Below are positions 38,401-49,100 of a stretch of DNA of 64,000 bases, piece after piece (position 1 is the stretch's first letter; each line of letters starts with the position of its first letter). Below the pieces are notes generated by a model that was not told the DNA's origin, did not search any database, and was given only the letters and a program-made list of their open reading frames with translations. Source of the DNA: Corbicula japonica (Eukaryota; Mollusca; Bivalvia; Venerida; Cyrenidae); the NCBI GenBank assembly GCA_038501625.1, contig JAZAYU010000113.1, forward strand, positions 248,001-312,000. Direction: 5' to 3'. The position numbers and the translations under genes were made by a program.

Positions 38401-39393
38401 GGGATTAACAAAGACATTGAAACTCTTGTGAAATCGTGCGATGTATGCTCAAAGATGAGAAACGATCACGCAGAACCAATGATTTCTACTGACTTTCCTT
38501 CCCGACCGTGGGAGAAGTTGGGTACTGATTTATTTTTTTGGAAAGGCAATACCTATCTTTTAGTAATTTGTTACTATTCTAGGTACATTGAGATAGCGAA
38601 GTTAAATGGAACGTCTTCGGAAGATGTTATCATACATTTCAAATCGATATTAGCAAGGCATGGTATCTGTGATGTCATTGTTAGTGATAATGGCCCGCAA
38701 TACGCGTCTAGTGCTTTCAAGCAGTTTACCGATGAATTCGGTATTGATCACAGGACAAGCAGTCCCAGATATCCATTAGGCAATTCAGAGGCTGAAAGAG
38801 GGGTACAAACAGTTAAACGTTTACTAGGCAAATGTACAGACCCGTATGTTGCGCTGCTAAATTATCGCGCTACTCCGTTAGCAAATGGTTATTCTCCTGC
38901 AGAACTTCTTTTTGGGAGAAAAATCCAGACAAAATTGCCTACAATGCCGGAAAACTTAATGCCGAAGCCTTGCGACAGCAAAAAGTTGCACCAAACTGAA
39001 ACTCAAAATCGGTTGTATTCGAAGCGAAATTATGACAGGGCTAAGAATACCCGTTCACTGCCTCTGTTAAAACAGGGGGATAGCGTTTATATTAAAGATG
39101 CTAACATAGAAGGCAAAGTTATCCAAGAGGCTTCGCGCCCAAGGTCATTTGTTGTAGATACACCTAGATCTACAATAGAACGAAATCAAAGACATTTAGT
39201 CAAATTAAACAAAAGAGTTGATTTTGATAAAGATATTGATTTCACAGACCAAGAAAATTTTCAAAACGAAAATTGTACTGACTTTACAGCACCAGTGAAG
39301 AACGTTGCTGATACAAATATGTCTACCCAAAACACTTGTTATACGACACGGAGTGGAAGGTTATCAAAACCTCCAGATAAACTTGACTTATAA
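35440..39393 (+). CDS. gag-pol: Gag-Pol polyprotein of the Steamer-like element (1317 residues)
   Basis: There is a single open frame. The likely start is ATG 35506 (MAKLSPPENF, good context AAAATGG), with an in-frame ATG at 35440. Gag has a capsid-like region and two Cys/His knuckles near residues 245-280 (CSRC, then CYKCEKMDHFAICC). Protease: IDTGADVTVIS, active Asp 318. RT: the catalytic pair is Asp594-Asp595 in CQTDDVLIYG, with Thr in place of the usual Met before the pair. RNase H: TDASSYAIG (Asp 741) and NTDHKPL. Integrase: HIHEAH and CDVC zinc finger, Asp1030 (GTDLFFW), Asp1083 (SDNGPQY), Glu1119 (EAERG), spacing exactly D-35-E. No stop or frameshift is visible, so this copy could still be active. 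It would produce particles that reverse-transcribe and integrate the element. Confidence 0.93.
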   Translation: MKLLLDSVKSKSLELNKTIRRKMAKLSPPENFDFTNPSKWDEWKQRFSFYRTASKLHKDDGDIQVATLIYTMGQNADNLMKSFNLSDDDKKKYDTVLGEFDKYFNPKRNVIHERAKFHLRRQNQGETVESFIRSLYELSENCAFPGDTKVEQIRDRIVIGILDLNLSEKMQLESELTLEKAIQMARQSEIVKLQVKDQHSTEQGTADEVSRGARPEQHWGGQRGQHQNTSNKKQQPMSEGQKQCSRCNRKHIQGKCPAKGKSCYKCEKMDHFAICCRTKTLNELSDQSDFLGAIETGENGSWNTKLKVRHNYISFKIDTGADVTVISENVFKSLNIPKLRKTNRKLFGPGNKQLNVLGTFTETLSNESYMTAEKIFVVRGINRCLLGRPAITGLRLISLNTIDEIISLESVRRDHPSLFNELGLLGGEYCISLNDGAKPYSLNVPRRVPFPLLPKVKLELEKMEKSNVIFRVDQPTDWCAGMVCVPKSNGEVRICVDLTQLNKSVRRENFPLPIIDQSLGLMANAKYFSKLDATSSFWQVQLAEASKLLTTFITPYGRFAFNRLPFGLSSSSEYFQKRMSQILEGIEGVLCQTDDVLIYGRTEHEHDSRLKTVLNKLEQANLTLNPSKCEFKKAQVKFVGHIVGRDGISTDPDKVKAIKNLGAPKDIHGVRSFMGAITQMGKFTPLLAEYSKPIRDLLSTKNHFHWGSEQQEAFDKIKHVLINAPVLALYDPNKDTVVMTDASSYAIGVVVLQKQENGDLKPVSYASRSLSPTEQRYSIIEKEALGVTYGCEKHSDMLIGKVFHINTDHKPLVPLLGQKDLSDLPLRIQRFRLRLMYFSYTISHVPGKQLFMPDLLSRNTVCDELTFEEQQNCAETEIYVDCVIKHLPASDKRLQQIKSKQKTDIVCQKLIEFCEHGWPNVKSKGCEVSKLYWPFMGEITMNNGILMRNNSLFIPTELRTDILSHIHEAHQGMVKCKQRAQDSVWWLGINKDIETLVKSCDVCSKMRNDHAEPMISTDFPSRPWEKLGTDLFFWKGNTYLLVICYYSRYIEIAKLNGTSSEDVIIHFKSILARHGICDVIVSDNGPQYASSAFKQFTDEFGIDHRTSSPRYPLGNSEAERGVQTVKRLLGKCTDPYVALLNYRATPLANGYSPAELLFGRKIQTKLPTMPENLMPKPCDSKKLHQTETQNRLYSKRNYDRAKNTRSLPLLKQGDSVYIKDANIEGKVIQEASRPRSFVVDTPRSTIERNQRHLVKLNKRVDFDKDIDFTDQENFQNENCTDFTAPVKNVADTNMSTQNTCYTTRSGRLSKPPDKLDL

Positions 39394-39564
39394 TTGATGA
39401 TTGTTTATAGAATAACATCAAATAACAGAGAGAGGAGATATGTGTTATCACCTATAAAGTTTTATGTATTTAACATTTATAACTGGTAACTTTCACATTA
39501 ATGCTGATGTATGGAGGTTCGTAAAGTTAAGTTTAAAAAGTTCTTTTAAACTTTGTAAAGGGGG

Positions 39565-39740
39565 TGTTGTGTATCATACCAAGGGACATACCAATGCAGC
39601 TTCAGGAACACTCTTAGTACAAGAGTTGCTGTCACTGCGCTATATAATAAGCATGCCTCATTGTTTTAGATGCATTGTATTAAATACTCTCGTAGCACTT
39701 ATAGCATGTAGATTAAACTGTAGTAATCTATCAAAGCGTT
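39565..39740 (+). repeat. 3' LTR of the Steamer-like element, truncated
   Basis: Matches 35033-35208 with about two substitutions (ACCAATG for AACAATG, GGAACACT for GGATCACT). After AAAGCGTT the sequence diverges into TTGATACATGAG, so the last ~58 bp of the LTR are missing. Confidence 0.85.
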
Positions 39741-39779
39741 TTGATACATGAGTTTTAACTAGCGCGTCGAATTGATGGA

Positions 39780-40100
39780 TGGGTTAGTTCTAATTTGCAA
39801 AGACAACATGTAGTACATGTTTGTTTATATGAGAACCATGTGGAGCAAGTGTGAAGTTGGTTCACCCTGTAACCCGGGCTGAAGGTTATAAAGCTGAGAT
39901 TGGAAACCAGTCTCAAATCTCTAGCATCTGATTGGCTGAAATGGCGACCAGTCGCCATTTCAGCCAATCAGATGCTTGAGATTTGAGACTGGTTTCCATG
40001 CTCAGTTTTATAACCTTGGGCACGGATTTAAATCTCCAGTGAGCATCCCAATACGGTAACCCCTCAGGTTCTCTTTTTTCGTTATGTTTGGTGTCTTTAA
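39780..40100 (-). repeat. Repeat family A copy, interrupted by a hairpin element
   Basis: GAGAACC, AAGTGTGAAGTTGGTTCACCC and, after the hairpin, GGATTTAAATCTCCAGTG and CCCCTCAGGTTCTC follow the family A order in inverse orientation (compare 56660-56960). The hairpin at 39882-40017 sits between CACCCTGTAACCCGGGCT and GGGCACGG. Confidence 0.6.
39882..40017. mobile_element. 136-bp near-perfect foldback element
   Basis: The left arm AAGGTTATAAAGCTGAG... is inverted in ...CTCAGTTTTATAACCTT. The arms of about 65 bp meet at a short centre (GGCGACCAGTCGCC), with only a few mismatches. GGGC stands on both sides and may be the target duplication. It is a MITE or foldback insertion in a family A copy. 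Confidence 0.75.
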
Positions 40101-40383
40101 AATTTGATCATTTTGTTAATTGATGTTCCCTTTCCCTGTTTTTGTTTTTACTGTGTTAGGATGCTGAGTTTTCTAAGTGTGCTTTATTCCTATTACTATT
40201 ACGGTCATATTTTTTTCTAATTGTAAATGGTCATAGGCATTGTTTATGACGAGTTGCCATATAAACGAAACGAAACGAATTATTTACTTCTTTTTCAAAA
40301 ATGTAAACTATTACTCCACCACATGCGTTTAGACAACTACGCCCAAAATTTTAATCCAGTAGAAGATATAGCATAAATCAAAA

Positions 40384-40591
40384 TACCGTATAATGGTTTT
40401 TTCGCGAGCATAATATTTTCACTCTTTTCGCGACCGACGTGAATTCGCTAAAATTAAAAACGCCAAAAATTCCCAAAATCTTTCGCGTTAATTTCTGTGA
40501 GCGCAAATTCTCTAAAATTACAACCGCGAAAATTAAAATTACGACAAAATCGCGAAAATTTTCGATCGCGAAAATAACCCATTATACGATA
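40384..40591. mobile_element. MITE with TATAATGG / CGCGAAAA inverted ends
   Basis: TACCGTATAATGG at the left is inverted at the right (CCATTATACGATA), and the interior is rich in TTCGCG and CGCGAAAATT on opposite strands. 208 bp, no coding capacity. Confidence 0.6.
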
Positions 40592-41149
40592 TTCATTATC
40601 GCGTATTTAATCATTGTGTCTTAGCTTGAAATGCGGTCAAACACATGTCGATATTTCACGCGACTATCAAATTCTTTGTCCGCAATAAATTTACGGATTA
40701 TTGCAAATTAGAGAAAACAAAAGAGAAACATCTAAATTAAAATAATGAAAAAAACCTTAATCGATAAAAAATTGTTTAAATAACTGGAAGAATATCTTAA
40801 ACATAATTATGTCGCTTTACTTTGTATGGAATAATACTTACAACACAGCATAAAACTTATAAACAAAAAAAAATTAATAGTTTCTTTCGAACAGTCCTTC
40901 CTGTCCTAAGACAACCTCTGAGCAAAACTATAGTTATAACGACAACATTGTAATAGTCCCATTGAATGAAAACAAATTCGAATTAGAAAATATGAACAAA
41001 GGCAACATTGTTTCATGGACCACATTAAGGGTATCCTTCGACTCGTATTTGAAGACAGGTTTTAGTATATTTTGTAACTACTTAATCTGTTAATTGTACA
41101 ATTTAAAACAAATCGACCGTTCTTACATGACTAACGTTCTTCCAAACAC

Positions 41150-41240
41150 TGAGGTTGGTGCACCCTAGAACCTAATTTAAACCCACAGGGGCAATTTGTT
41201 CTGTGGCGATTCCTGATATGCATTTATTAATTTTTTATTG
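41150..41240 (-). repeat. Repeat family A, short copy with tail
   Basis: GAGGTTGGTGCACCCTAGAA, AATTTAAACCC and GGCAATTTGTTCTGTGGCGA lead directly into TTCCTGATATGCATTTATTA, the tail also seen at 46045 and 46159. This copy joins the two family A parts by deletion. Confidence 0.55.
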
Positions 41241-41399
41241 TGAATAGAAATAAGAAACTTGAATATAGGTAGACACAAGCAACCTATTTACATTGCCAAA
41301 AAGAGAGCTTTATTAAAAGACACCACTATAAACAATTATCTGCGGTTGCGACCTTGGAACAGTTAGCTGCAAAAAAATATTACACGTTCAGGTTTGGTA

Positions 41400-42600
41400 A
41401 TCCGGTAAAATTTTGTCGCGGCGAATTTCGGCGACAACAAAACTCGCATCGGCGATTTTTATGTTCAAAATAAGCTTATCAGAGTTTTCAAAATGTCAAT
41501 GATAAATGACCAAACGCAATCCAAATTTAATAATCTTACCCTAAATTATATGTTTATGATTAAATAAAGCGGGCACGACCAAAAGTTTGGGTAGCCGAGT
41601 TTGCAAATAAAGCGGATTCGCAAAGATAAACCGGAGTATGTTAATATTACGGGCCACTAGGGTTTGAAGAAAGTCTTATTTCCACTTCCCCTGGATGAAA
41701 CATGCATTTTTTTTTGTTGTTGTTTTTCCTGATTTCTAACTGGCAAAGTTTTATTTTCGAAGTTGATTTTATCGATGAACGTTGATCGATATTTACAAAT
41801 TTAATCTTGCAATGAGTGCTTGAACAAATAAGTTATCATTAAACTAATACTGTGCTTAAACCCAGAAAACAAGAAAAAAACTAATGTGTTCATAGTACTT
41901 CTCAAAATTTACTGTGTCTAAATATCGAGGGTAGCACGAAAGACTGTCGTAACTACATTGAAATAAAGAAAGTGTTACGACAGTCTTGCCTGCAACCCTC
42001 GATTTGTTTATTAAGATTTGATGCGCTGTTAGCCGGAAAATACACATGCATCATGTTCTACCCCAAGACTTGAATAGAAAGGGAGCGCAAAAGGACAGGG
42101 ACAAGTTACACTACAATCTCTAGTAAAAATACTTTGAAAAGTAAATAGTTTTTCTTTTTTAATCACATTCAATAACAATTGGATGGAAAGGAAATAAGTC
42201 AAACGTTTTGACAGGAAAATACAAAATAAATCGTTTGGACTCTCCCGTGTATATTAATATTATGTAACTCTCAAAGTGTCAAAGCTGAACTTTCCACGAT
42301 CGGCCAAGATAAACAATCGATCTGAAATTTAAAAACACACAAGAATAATAAAAACATAAATACATATTAGACAATCGTTTTTCGCTTGCTTAACTTAGAA
42401 GCAAAATTTATTTCATAGTCATTACTGTAGGGCTTTTGTTCACTGCCAGGGGAAGGGGCCCACGCCGTATAATTTTTGGGAAATAGCGCGATTTTTTCGC
42501 TTAAGGGGAATGAAAAAACCTGATGTAAAGTTACTTTTAGGGGAAAACTGCATGATTTTAAAGAAATTTTCTGAGGGGAAGGCGCCCATTAACGGCCCCT
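41400..42600. other. Repeat-rich stretch without a gene
   Basis: It contains CG-rich words typical of dispersed elements at 41400-41650 (GTCGCGGCGAATTTCGGCG), the hairpin at 41923-42003, and another dispersed repeat at 42440-42600 (GGGGAAGG, AATAGCGCGATTTTTTCG). No coding frame could be supported. Confidence 0.4.
41923..42003. repeat. 81-bp inverted repeat (ATCGAGGGT...ACCCTCGAT)
   Basis: ATCGAGGGTAGCACGAAAGA plus CTGTCGTAAC is inverted, with small changes, as GTTACGACAG...CCCTCGAT. This MITE-like hairpin has a loop of about 20 bases. Confidence 0.6.
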
Positions 42601-42633
42601 ACTAAAGAAGGCAAAATAAGGTGCTAATATGTC

Positions 42634-42714
42634 GTCGCCTTAATGCAATAACGGTATACATGTATTTCCTTCATAATTTATTGTATTTTTACCGTTATTG
42701 CACTAAGGTGGCGA
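42634..42714. repeat. 81-bp inverted repeat (TCGCCTTAATGCAATAACGGTA)
   Basis: TCGCCTTAATGCAATAACGG is matched by CCGTTATTGCACTAAGGTGG at the right, with an AT-rich loop. MITE-like. Confidence 0.6.
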
Positions 42715-42844
42715 TAAACAAATTATTGAACGTATGCCTTTTTTTCTTTGTTTTTTGGACAAGACCAGTTTTTTAATAATTTTGATAGTTTGAAATTACA
42801 ATGAATTACAATGTAAGCAGATTCATATTCTTTAACTCACTATG

Positions 42845-42856
42845 TGTACATGTGTG

Positions 42857-42889
<33 letters not shown>

Positions 42890-43000
42890 GCGCGTGCGTG
42901 CGTGCGTGCGTGCGCGCGCGTGCGTGCGCGCGCGCGTGCGTGCGTGCGTGCGTGCGTGTGTGTGTGTGTGTGTGCGTGTGTTAGCGTGTGTGTGTGGGGG
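42845..43000. repeat. GT/GC microsatellite, about 150 bp of alternating purine-pyrimidine
   Basis: (TG)n passes into (CGTG)n with (CG)n blocks and back to (TG)n, almost without interruption. Such sequence favours Z-DNA. The Cys/Val/Arg frames on + and the His/Thr/Ala frame on - are artefacts of the repeat. Confidence 0.9.
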
Positions 43001-43105
43001 GTGCCATATTGGTGTATGTGCTGTATTATAAGGTTTTTTGGGGTCATCTTAATTACTTCATCTTTTTAACAATATTTGTACTTGTATTCGCTAGCAACGT
43101 ATTAG

Positions 43106-46100
43106 CTAGAATACTGTTATTTGTGTTTTGAAGAAATAAATGGGATTGCCCTGTTGTAGGGGCCTGAAAAAGGAATTATTGACCGATTGGAAAATGGGCA
43201 TTAAAAGTGTTGCGACCTCTGGTAGGACAGCCCAGCTCAACATACGCTTGCCCAGGTCTATCAACTCACGGTTCAATTCTTCGCAAGTTCCGTAGTTACA
43301 CCCGCCATCAGCACAACAGGAGTGGCACGGCGAATCTGCCTTGTAACCGCCACAAGCAGCTTCCCAGGTGACTCCAGGCCTCAAAAGCGATGTGTCATTC
43401 ATGATGCACCGTCTATAGTCTTCGTATGCGCGTTTCATCATGATTTGGCATAGCTGAAAACGCGATAGATATATTTCAAAATAAAAGTTCCTTTATGTAT
43501 TGCTTAACTACATCAAACTTAAAGCTGCTTTTAATATCAAAAGAATGTACATTTATGTTCTTTTAGATTTATACATAGATAATAAAAGTCGCTTTACATA
43601 TCAAAATAAAAGTACATTAAATTTTATACTGTTCGACTACATTTACATTCAAAGCCTCTTTAAATATAAAAAATGTACACACATATTCAAAGCTGCTTCA
43701 AATATCAAAATACAGGTACATTCATGTACTGTTCGACTAAATATACATTCAAGGCTGCTTCAAACATCAAAATAAAAGTGCATTTATGCATTTATGTACT
43801 GTTCGACTACATACATATTCAGAAAAATAAAAGTACATTTATGTACTGTTCGACTATATATTCAAAGCTTATTTAAATATCAAAATAAGAGTTCATTAAT
43901 GTACACATACATTCAACAAAATAAAAGTACATTTATCACTGTTCGAGTACATTCTATTTAAAGTCTCATTAAACACCAAAATAAAAGTATTGTATGTTTA
44001 TGTTCTGTTCGACTGCATACATATTAAAAGTCGCTCTAAATATAAAATAAATGTACATTTATGTACTGTTCGAGTAGTAACATATGCAAAGCTGCTTTAA
44101 ATATCAAAATAAGACTTCATTTATTGTTCGACTGCATACGATATACATCTAATAGCAAAAACAGCACTCGGTTGATACATCAAATATAATATGTTCTAAC
44201 TACACCGATCATATAATTTTAATTTCTCAGCATTGAATCGGAGCATACTCTTCAAACTTGATACGTAACAAGGCGCATTATGTTTATTCTTTTTATAAAA
44301 TAACCAATACAGTCCTTACTTATGGAATGAATCGATATTTATTTTTTTTATTTGGGCTGCACAAGTACTTTAAACAATCAAACTGTTCTTCATACCCAAA
44401 TGAAAACAATCAAATATCCATTTAATCCTGATATTTACACTCATAACTACTCTTAAGAAATCCAAAAACAATATTAGAAGAATTCATAATATTACTGCTT
44501 TTTCGAATGGTTGTTGGAACAGCAAAATAGTGAATGACGGCACGCGTGCATCTTGACGTCACACGTCAACATTTTGTGCACCTTCCAATATATTGTAAGC
44601 GGTCTAAATGTAGCCAGATCTCTTCAAGTAATACATCACACTCGAATAGCAGGAGTTATGATGTTTAGTATAGGTGTATGTAGAACATTGGTTAAGTATC
44701 GATGAAGTAAGATTATTGGTTAAGTGTCGTTGTATTTAGAACATTGAATATGTGTCGACATACTAGTAGTTAAATTATTGGTTAAGTGTCGGTTTAGTTA
44801 GAACATTGATTTAGTGTCGGTGTAGTTAGAACATCGGTTAAGTGTTGGTGTTAGAACATTGGTTTAGTGTCGGTGTAGTTAGAACATTGGTTTAGTGTCG
44901 GTGTAGTTAGAACATTGATTCAGTGTCGGTGTAGTTAGAACATTGATTTAGTGTCGGTGTAGTTAGAACATTGATTTAGTGTCGATGTAGTTAGAACATT
45001 GATTTAGTGTCGGTGTAGTTAGAACATTGATTTAGTGTCGGTGTAGTTAGAACATTTGTTAAGTGTCGGTGTAGTTAGAACATTTGTTAAGTGTCGGTGT
45101 AGTAAGAACATTGGTTAAGTGTCGGTGTAGTTAGAACATTGATTTAGTGTCGGTGTAGTTAGAACATTGGTTAAGTGTCGGTGTAGTTAGAACATTGGTT
45201 AAGTGTCGGTAAAGTTAGAACATTGGTTAAGTGTTGGTGTAGTTAGAACATTGGTTAAGTGTCGATGTAGTTATAACATTGGTTAAGTGTTGGTGTAGTT
45301 AGAACATTGGTTAAGTGTCGATGTAGTTATAATATTGGTTAAGTGGCGATGTAGTTAGAACATTGGTTAAGTGTAGGTGTAGTTAGAACATCGGTTAAGT
45401 GTCGGTTTAGTTAGAACATTGGTTAAGTGTCGGTGTAGTTGGAAAATAGGTTACGGTATTTAATAAAGTGTATTTTCACTTACCAGTTTCCTCTCACATC
45501 CATACTGATATTCTATCACCCCATAATCTCCTCTCGCCTCAACAAAACAAACCTTTTAATAAAGCATAAAAAATGTTTTCTTCTTTATTCTATCTGTGAA
45601 AACTCAAAATCTGGCCCAATTGATTTGGAATTGTTAGCTGTCAATCTTAAAAAGTGTGCTTTTGATTCATGCCTTTTTAATATGACATGTAGTTACGCAT
45701 AGATAACCCCAAGGCCAAACAAATACAGCAGCAGCGTATTGACATCTATGAAAGAGATATACACAGTACATACTATTTGTATCCTCCAAAAAGAATAGTT
45801 CAAGTACTGCACGTCCACGATGATTGACTTTCTACATAGTTTGAAACCAATAAGCATATAACCAGCAAGGGAGATAACTGAAACTGAAAACTACACTGAA
45901 GTGAAGTATGAGGAAACTTTTACTGCGGCCTCATTTGAATATACATTTATTTTGTGTGAACATACAGCTCTTAATTACTAATTAACCACATCTGAGGCAT
46001 TGACGTATTCCACCCTTATCAGTGAATATACATCTCTAAATTAATGTGTTTTGTGAGTGTGGCGATTTCTGATATGCATATATTACTTTTTTATTAACCT

Positions 46101-49100
46101 CATCTGAGGCATTAAAGCATTCCGCCCTTATCAGTGAATATACATCTCTAAATTAATGTGTTTTGTGAGTGTGGCGATTTCTGATATGCATATATTACTT
46201 TTTTATTAACCTCATCTGAGGCATTAAAGCATTCCGCCCTTATCAGTGAATATACATCTCTAAAGTTCTTATTTAACCGCATCTGAATCGAAGTAGTCCA
46301 ACCTATTGGTGAACAAACAACTCTAAATTACTTATTTAATCGCATAAAAATTTTTACTCATTAAAGTATTCAACTCTTATCTTATAAGTATTCCACCCTT
46401 GTCAGTGAATATACAACTCTAAATTACTTAATAACCGCATCTGAGGAATTGAAGTATTCCACCCTAATCAGTGAATATACGGCTCTAAATAACTTAATAA
46501 CCGCAGCTGAGGAATTGAAGTATTCCACCCTAATCAGTGAATATACAACTCTAAATTACTTAATAACCGCATCTGAGGAATTGAAGTATTCCACCCTAAT
46601 CAGTGAATATACAGCTCTAAATCACGTATTAACCGCATCTGACTCATTGAGGTATTCCACCCTTATCGGTGAATATTCAGTTCTAAATAACTTATTAACC
46701 GCATCTGACTCATTAAGGTATTCCACCCTTATCAGTGAATATTCAGCTCTAAATAACTTATTAACCGCATCTGACTCATTAATGTATTCCACCCTTATCA
46801 GTGAATATTCAGCTCTAAATAACTTATTAACCGCATCTGACTCATTAAGGTATTCCAACCTTATCAGTGATTATTCAGCTCTAAATAACTTATAAACCGC
46901 ATCTGACTCATTGAGGTTTTTCACTCTTATCAGTGAACATACAACTCTTAATTACTTGTTAACCTCATCTGACTCATTGAGGTATTTCACCCTTATCAGT
47001 GAATATACAACTCTAAATTACTTATAAACCTCATCTTATCAAGATCATCTTAGGCATTAAAATATTTCACCCTAAACAGTGAAAAAAAACAACTATAAAT
47101 TACTTTTAACTTTTAGCTGATGTGCAAACAAAAAAAAACAATCGCAGCTTATACCTGATTTGGCTCGCATACTTCTAACGTAACACAATTCCGCGGATTT
47201 TTTACAGCAGGTTGGTGCGATTTATCATTACAGTAATAACACTGTGAAGAATTGACCGAATCTGCAAGGAAGGAAAAAAAACACGTTTAAAATGAAAATT
47301 GACTTCATGTGAAAAGGTTATAATGTTTTCAGAAAGTGACTTTTCTTGATATACATAGTCAGTTCTTGAAGTTCATATCTTAAATCGAAGACTAATTTTG
47401 GCAACAGATTACAGATGAAGAGTGAAGACAACGTCATGTATACAAACAAATACAGACAAAAAGTGAGCCATTAGAACTTTATGTGAGTGTACGTAATTTG
47501 AAAATAAGTAGTTAAACAAATTCATATATTTATATCCATGTTTTCCATTTTTTATTCATAAAGTCAACGTCAAAAAGAGGTAAAACCTTGTCAAAAAGTT
47601 ATGCTTTTGTTCCGCTCCGATCCGATTCCAATCCATGAACAGAAATAACCACTCCGATACCATTCCGATTTCAATCTACTTCGATTTTCATTTCCTATTT
47701 TTTTATAATTACGATGCGTTCCAAACGTTATTCTTTCACTCGGCTCATTCTTAACATCGATCGATAAAATGTGTGAAGGAAAGTAATTTCGCCGTTTTAA
47801 TTTTCTGCCATTAATTATAAGCAACCATTTATACCAAAATTCAGTGATTTTTTTTGTTTCCTATTGACTTGTATGATAAATAATACTGTGAAATCGTAAA
47901 AACAAAACAAAAACAACGATTTCAGACTTGTGCTAATATTGCCATTTTAAAGAACGCTAGTGTATAAAAAGCACTGTCTATTTTACGATGAATGCACGAA
48001 GTTTTAAAAAGAAATAAATATGAAAGCATGTGAGCGGATATTACTTTAAATAAAAATGGACTATTATTCTTTAATTAGTTACCGTTTTAGTATTATCGAT
48101 ACATTTAATAGGAAATGCCTTATTACTGTTATTTAATTTCGGGTACATGATGCTCGTGAAAAGAAGATACATGTATGTAGAAGCAAAAAAGGGATTTGGA
48201 CTGTTACTATATATAACCGATAAGCTATTAATATTAACGATCCGGTCCGATCAGGTAAAAACGCTCCGGTCTTTTCCGCTGCAAGGGATCAAAACGCCAT
48301 AATGATTCGTTTCAGTTCTATTCCGATTTCGCTCCTATTGCGCTCCTATCCAAATTGGTTTGCGGTCAGTTTCCGCTCCGCTCCCGATCCGTTTGTCAAT
48401 TTCATGAATATTCAGCACTGTAAATAATATATTGTCCACAAACTCACCATCTTTTATCCCACATAATCGTTTGTTACAGTCATCCGAGAAATCACAGCAT
48501 CTGTTGTTGTAAAAACTAATGTCATACATAAATTGCAGAAAATCCCAAATCTTACATGCTTACAGTCATTACAAAAATTATTGATTGTTAGGTCGAAGTG
48601 ATAGGTGGAGTGAGACTTTTTTTTAAGCTTACACTTTAATTTGGATTATTCGGATCAAAACGGATTTTACATCGGAATATTTTATAAGGATGTGTGCAGG
48701 AAAGTACCTTTTATATGACTATGAACGCAGTTTTGAAAAAAAATGCATAAATGAAAATGATATTTCAGAAATACGGAAAACAAAAGACAATAAAAGTCTG
48801 ATTTTCTTTAAAAACTTGATTCACATTGTAGCGGAGTGATTTTTTTTGTTCTTTTATGTTTTCACTCTCTTACACTATCGGCTCATTACATTCTCCTCTG
48901 TTATAGGCTGGGACTACTTTCAACTCTTTTTACTTTAACTCAAAAATAGTTCACCAATTACATTTAAAATTGCTTGGGTTTCTTTGGTTTGATTGAAATA
49001 TAGTGAATATATCTGATTTTTTTAACAACAAGCTTTCATATTCATAATTATAACTGCATAAAATAAGGCTGTCGAGTTATGTAAAATATGACATTGAGCC

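Larger units (their letters stand above)
35033..39740 (+). mobile_element. Steamer/Mag-like Ty3/gypsy retrotransposon, intact gag-pol
   Basis: Short LTRs, a tRNA-Leu-type primer site, one continuous gag-pol frame and a purine tract (AAAGGGGG, 39557-39564) directly before the 3' LTR define the element. The shared LTR part (176 bp) differs at about two positions. Overall size and architecture match the Mag lineage, to which Steamer of the soft-shell clam belongs. The 3' LTR lacks its last ~58 bp relative to the 5' LTR, and no target duplication is seen. Confidence 0.92.

Noticed and set aside
42801..43069. Overlapping frames of Cys/Val/Arg and His/Thr/Ala repeats
   Set aside because: They are translations of the GT/GC microsatellite and have no independent support.
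44680..45450. CRISPR-like array
   Set aside because: The 28-bp units are head to tail with no unique spacers, and the DNA is clearly from an animal.
46449..46895. 148-codon frame with 22-residue repeats as a gene
   Set aside because: It follows from a 66-bp tandem unit without stops, lies inside an intron of the opposite-strand gene, and lacks splice or promoter context.
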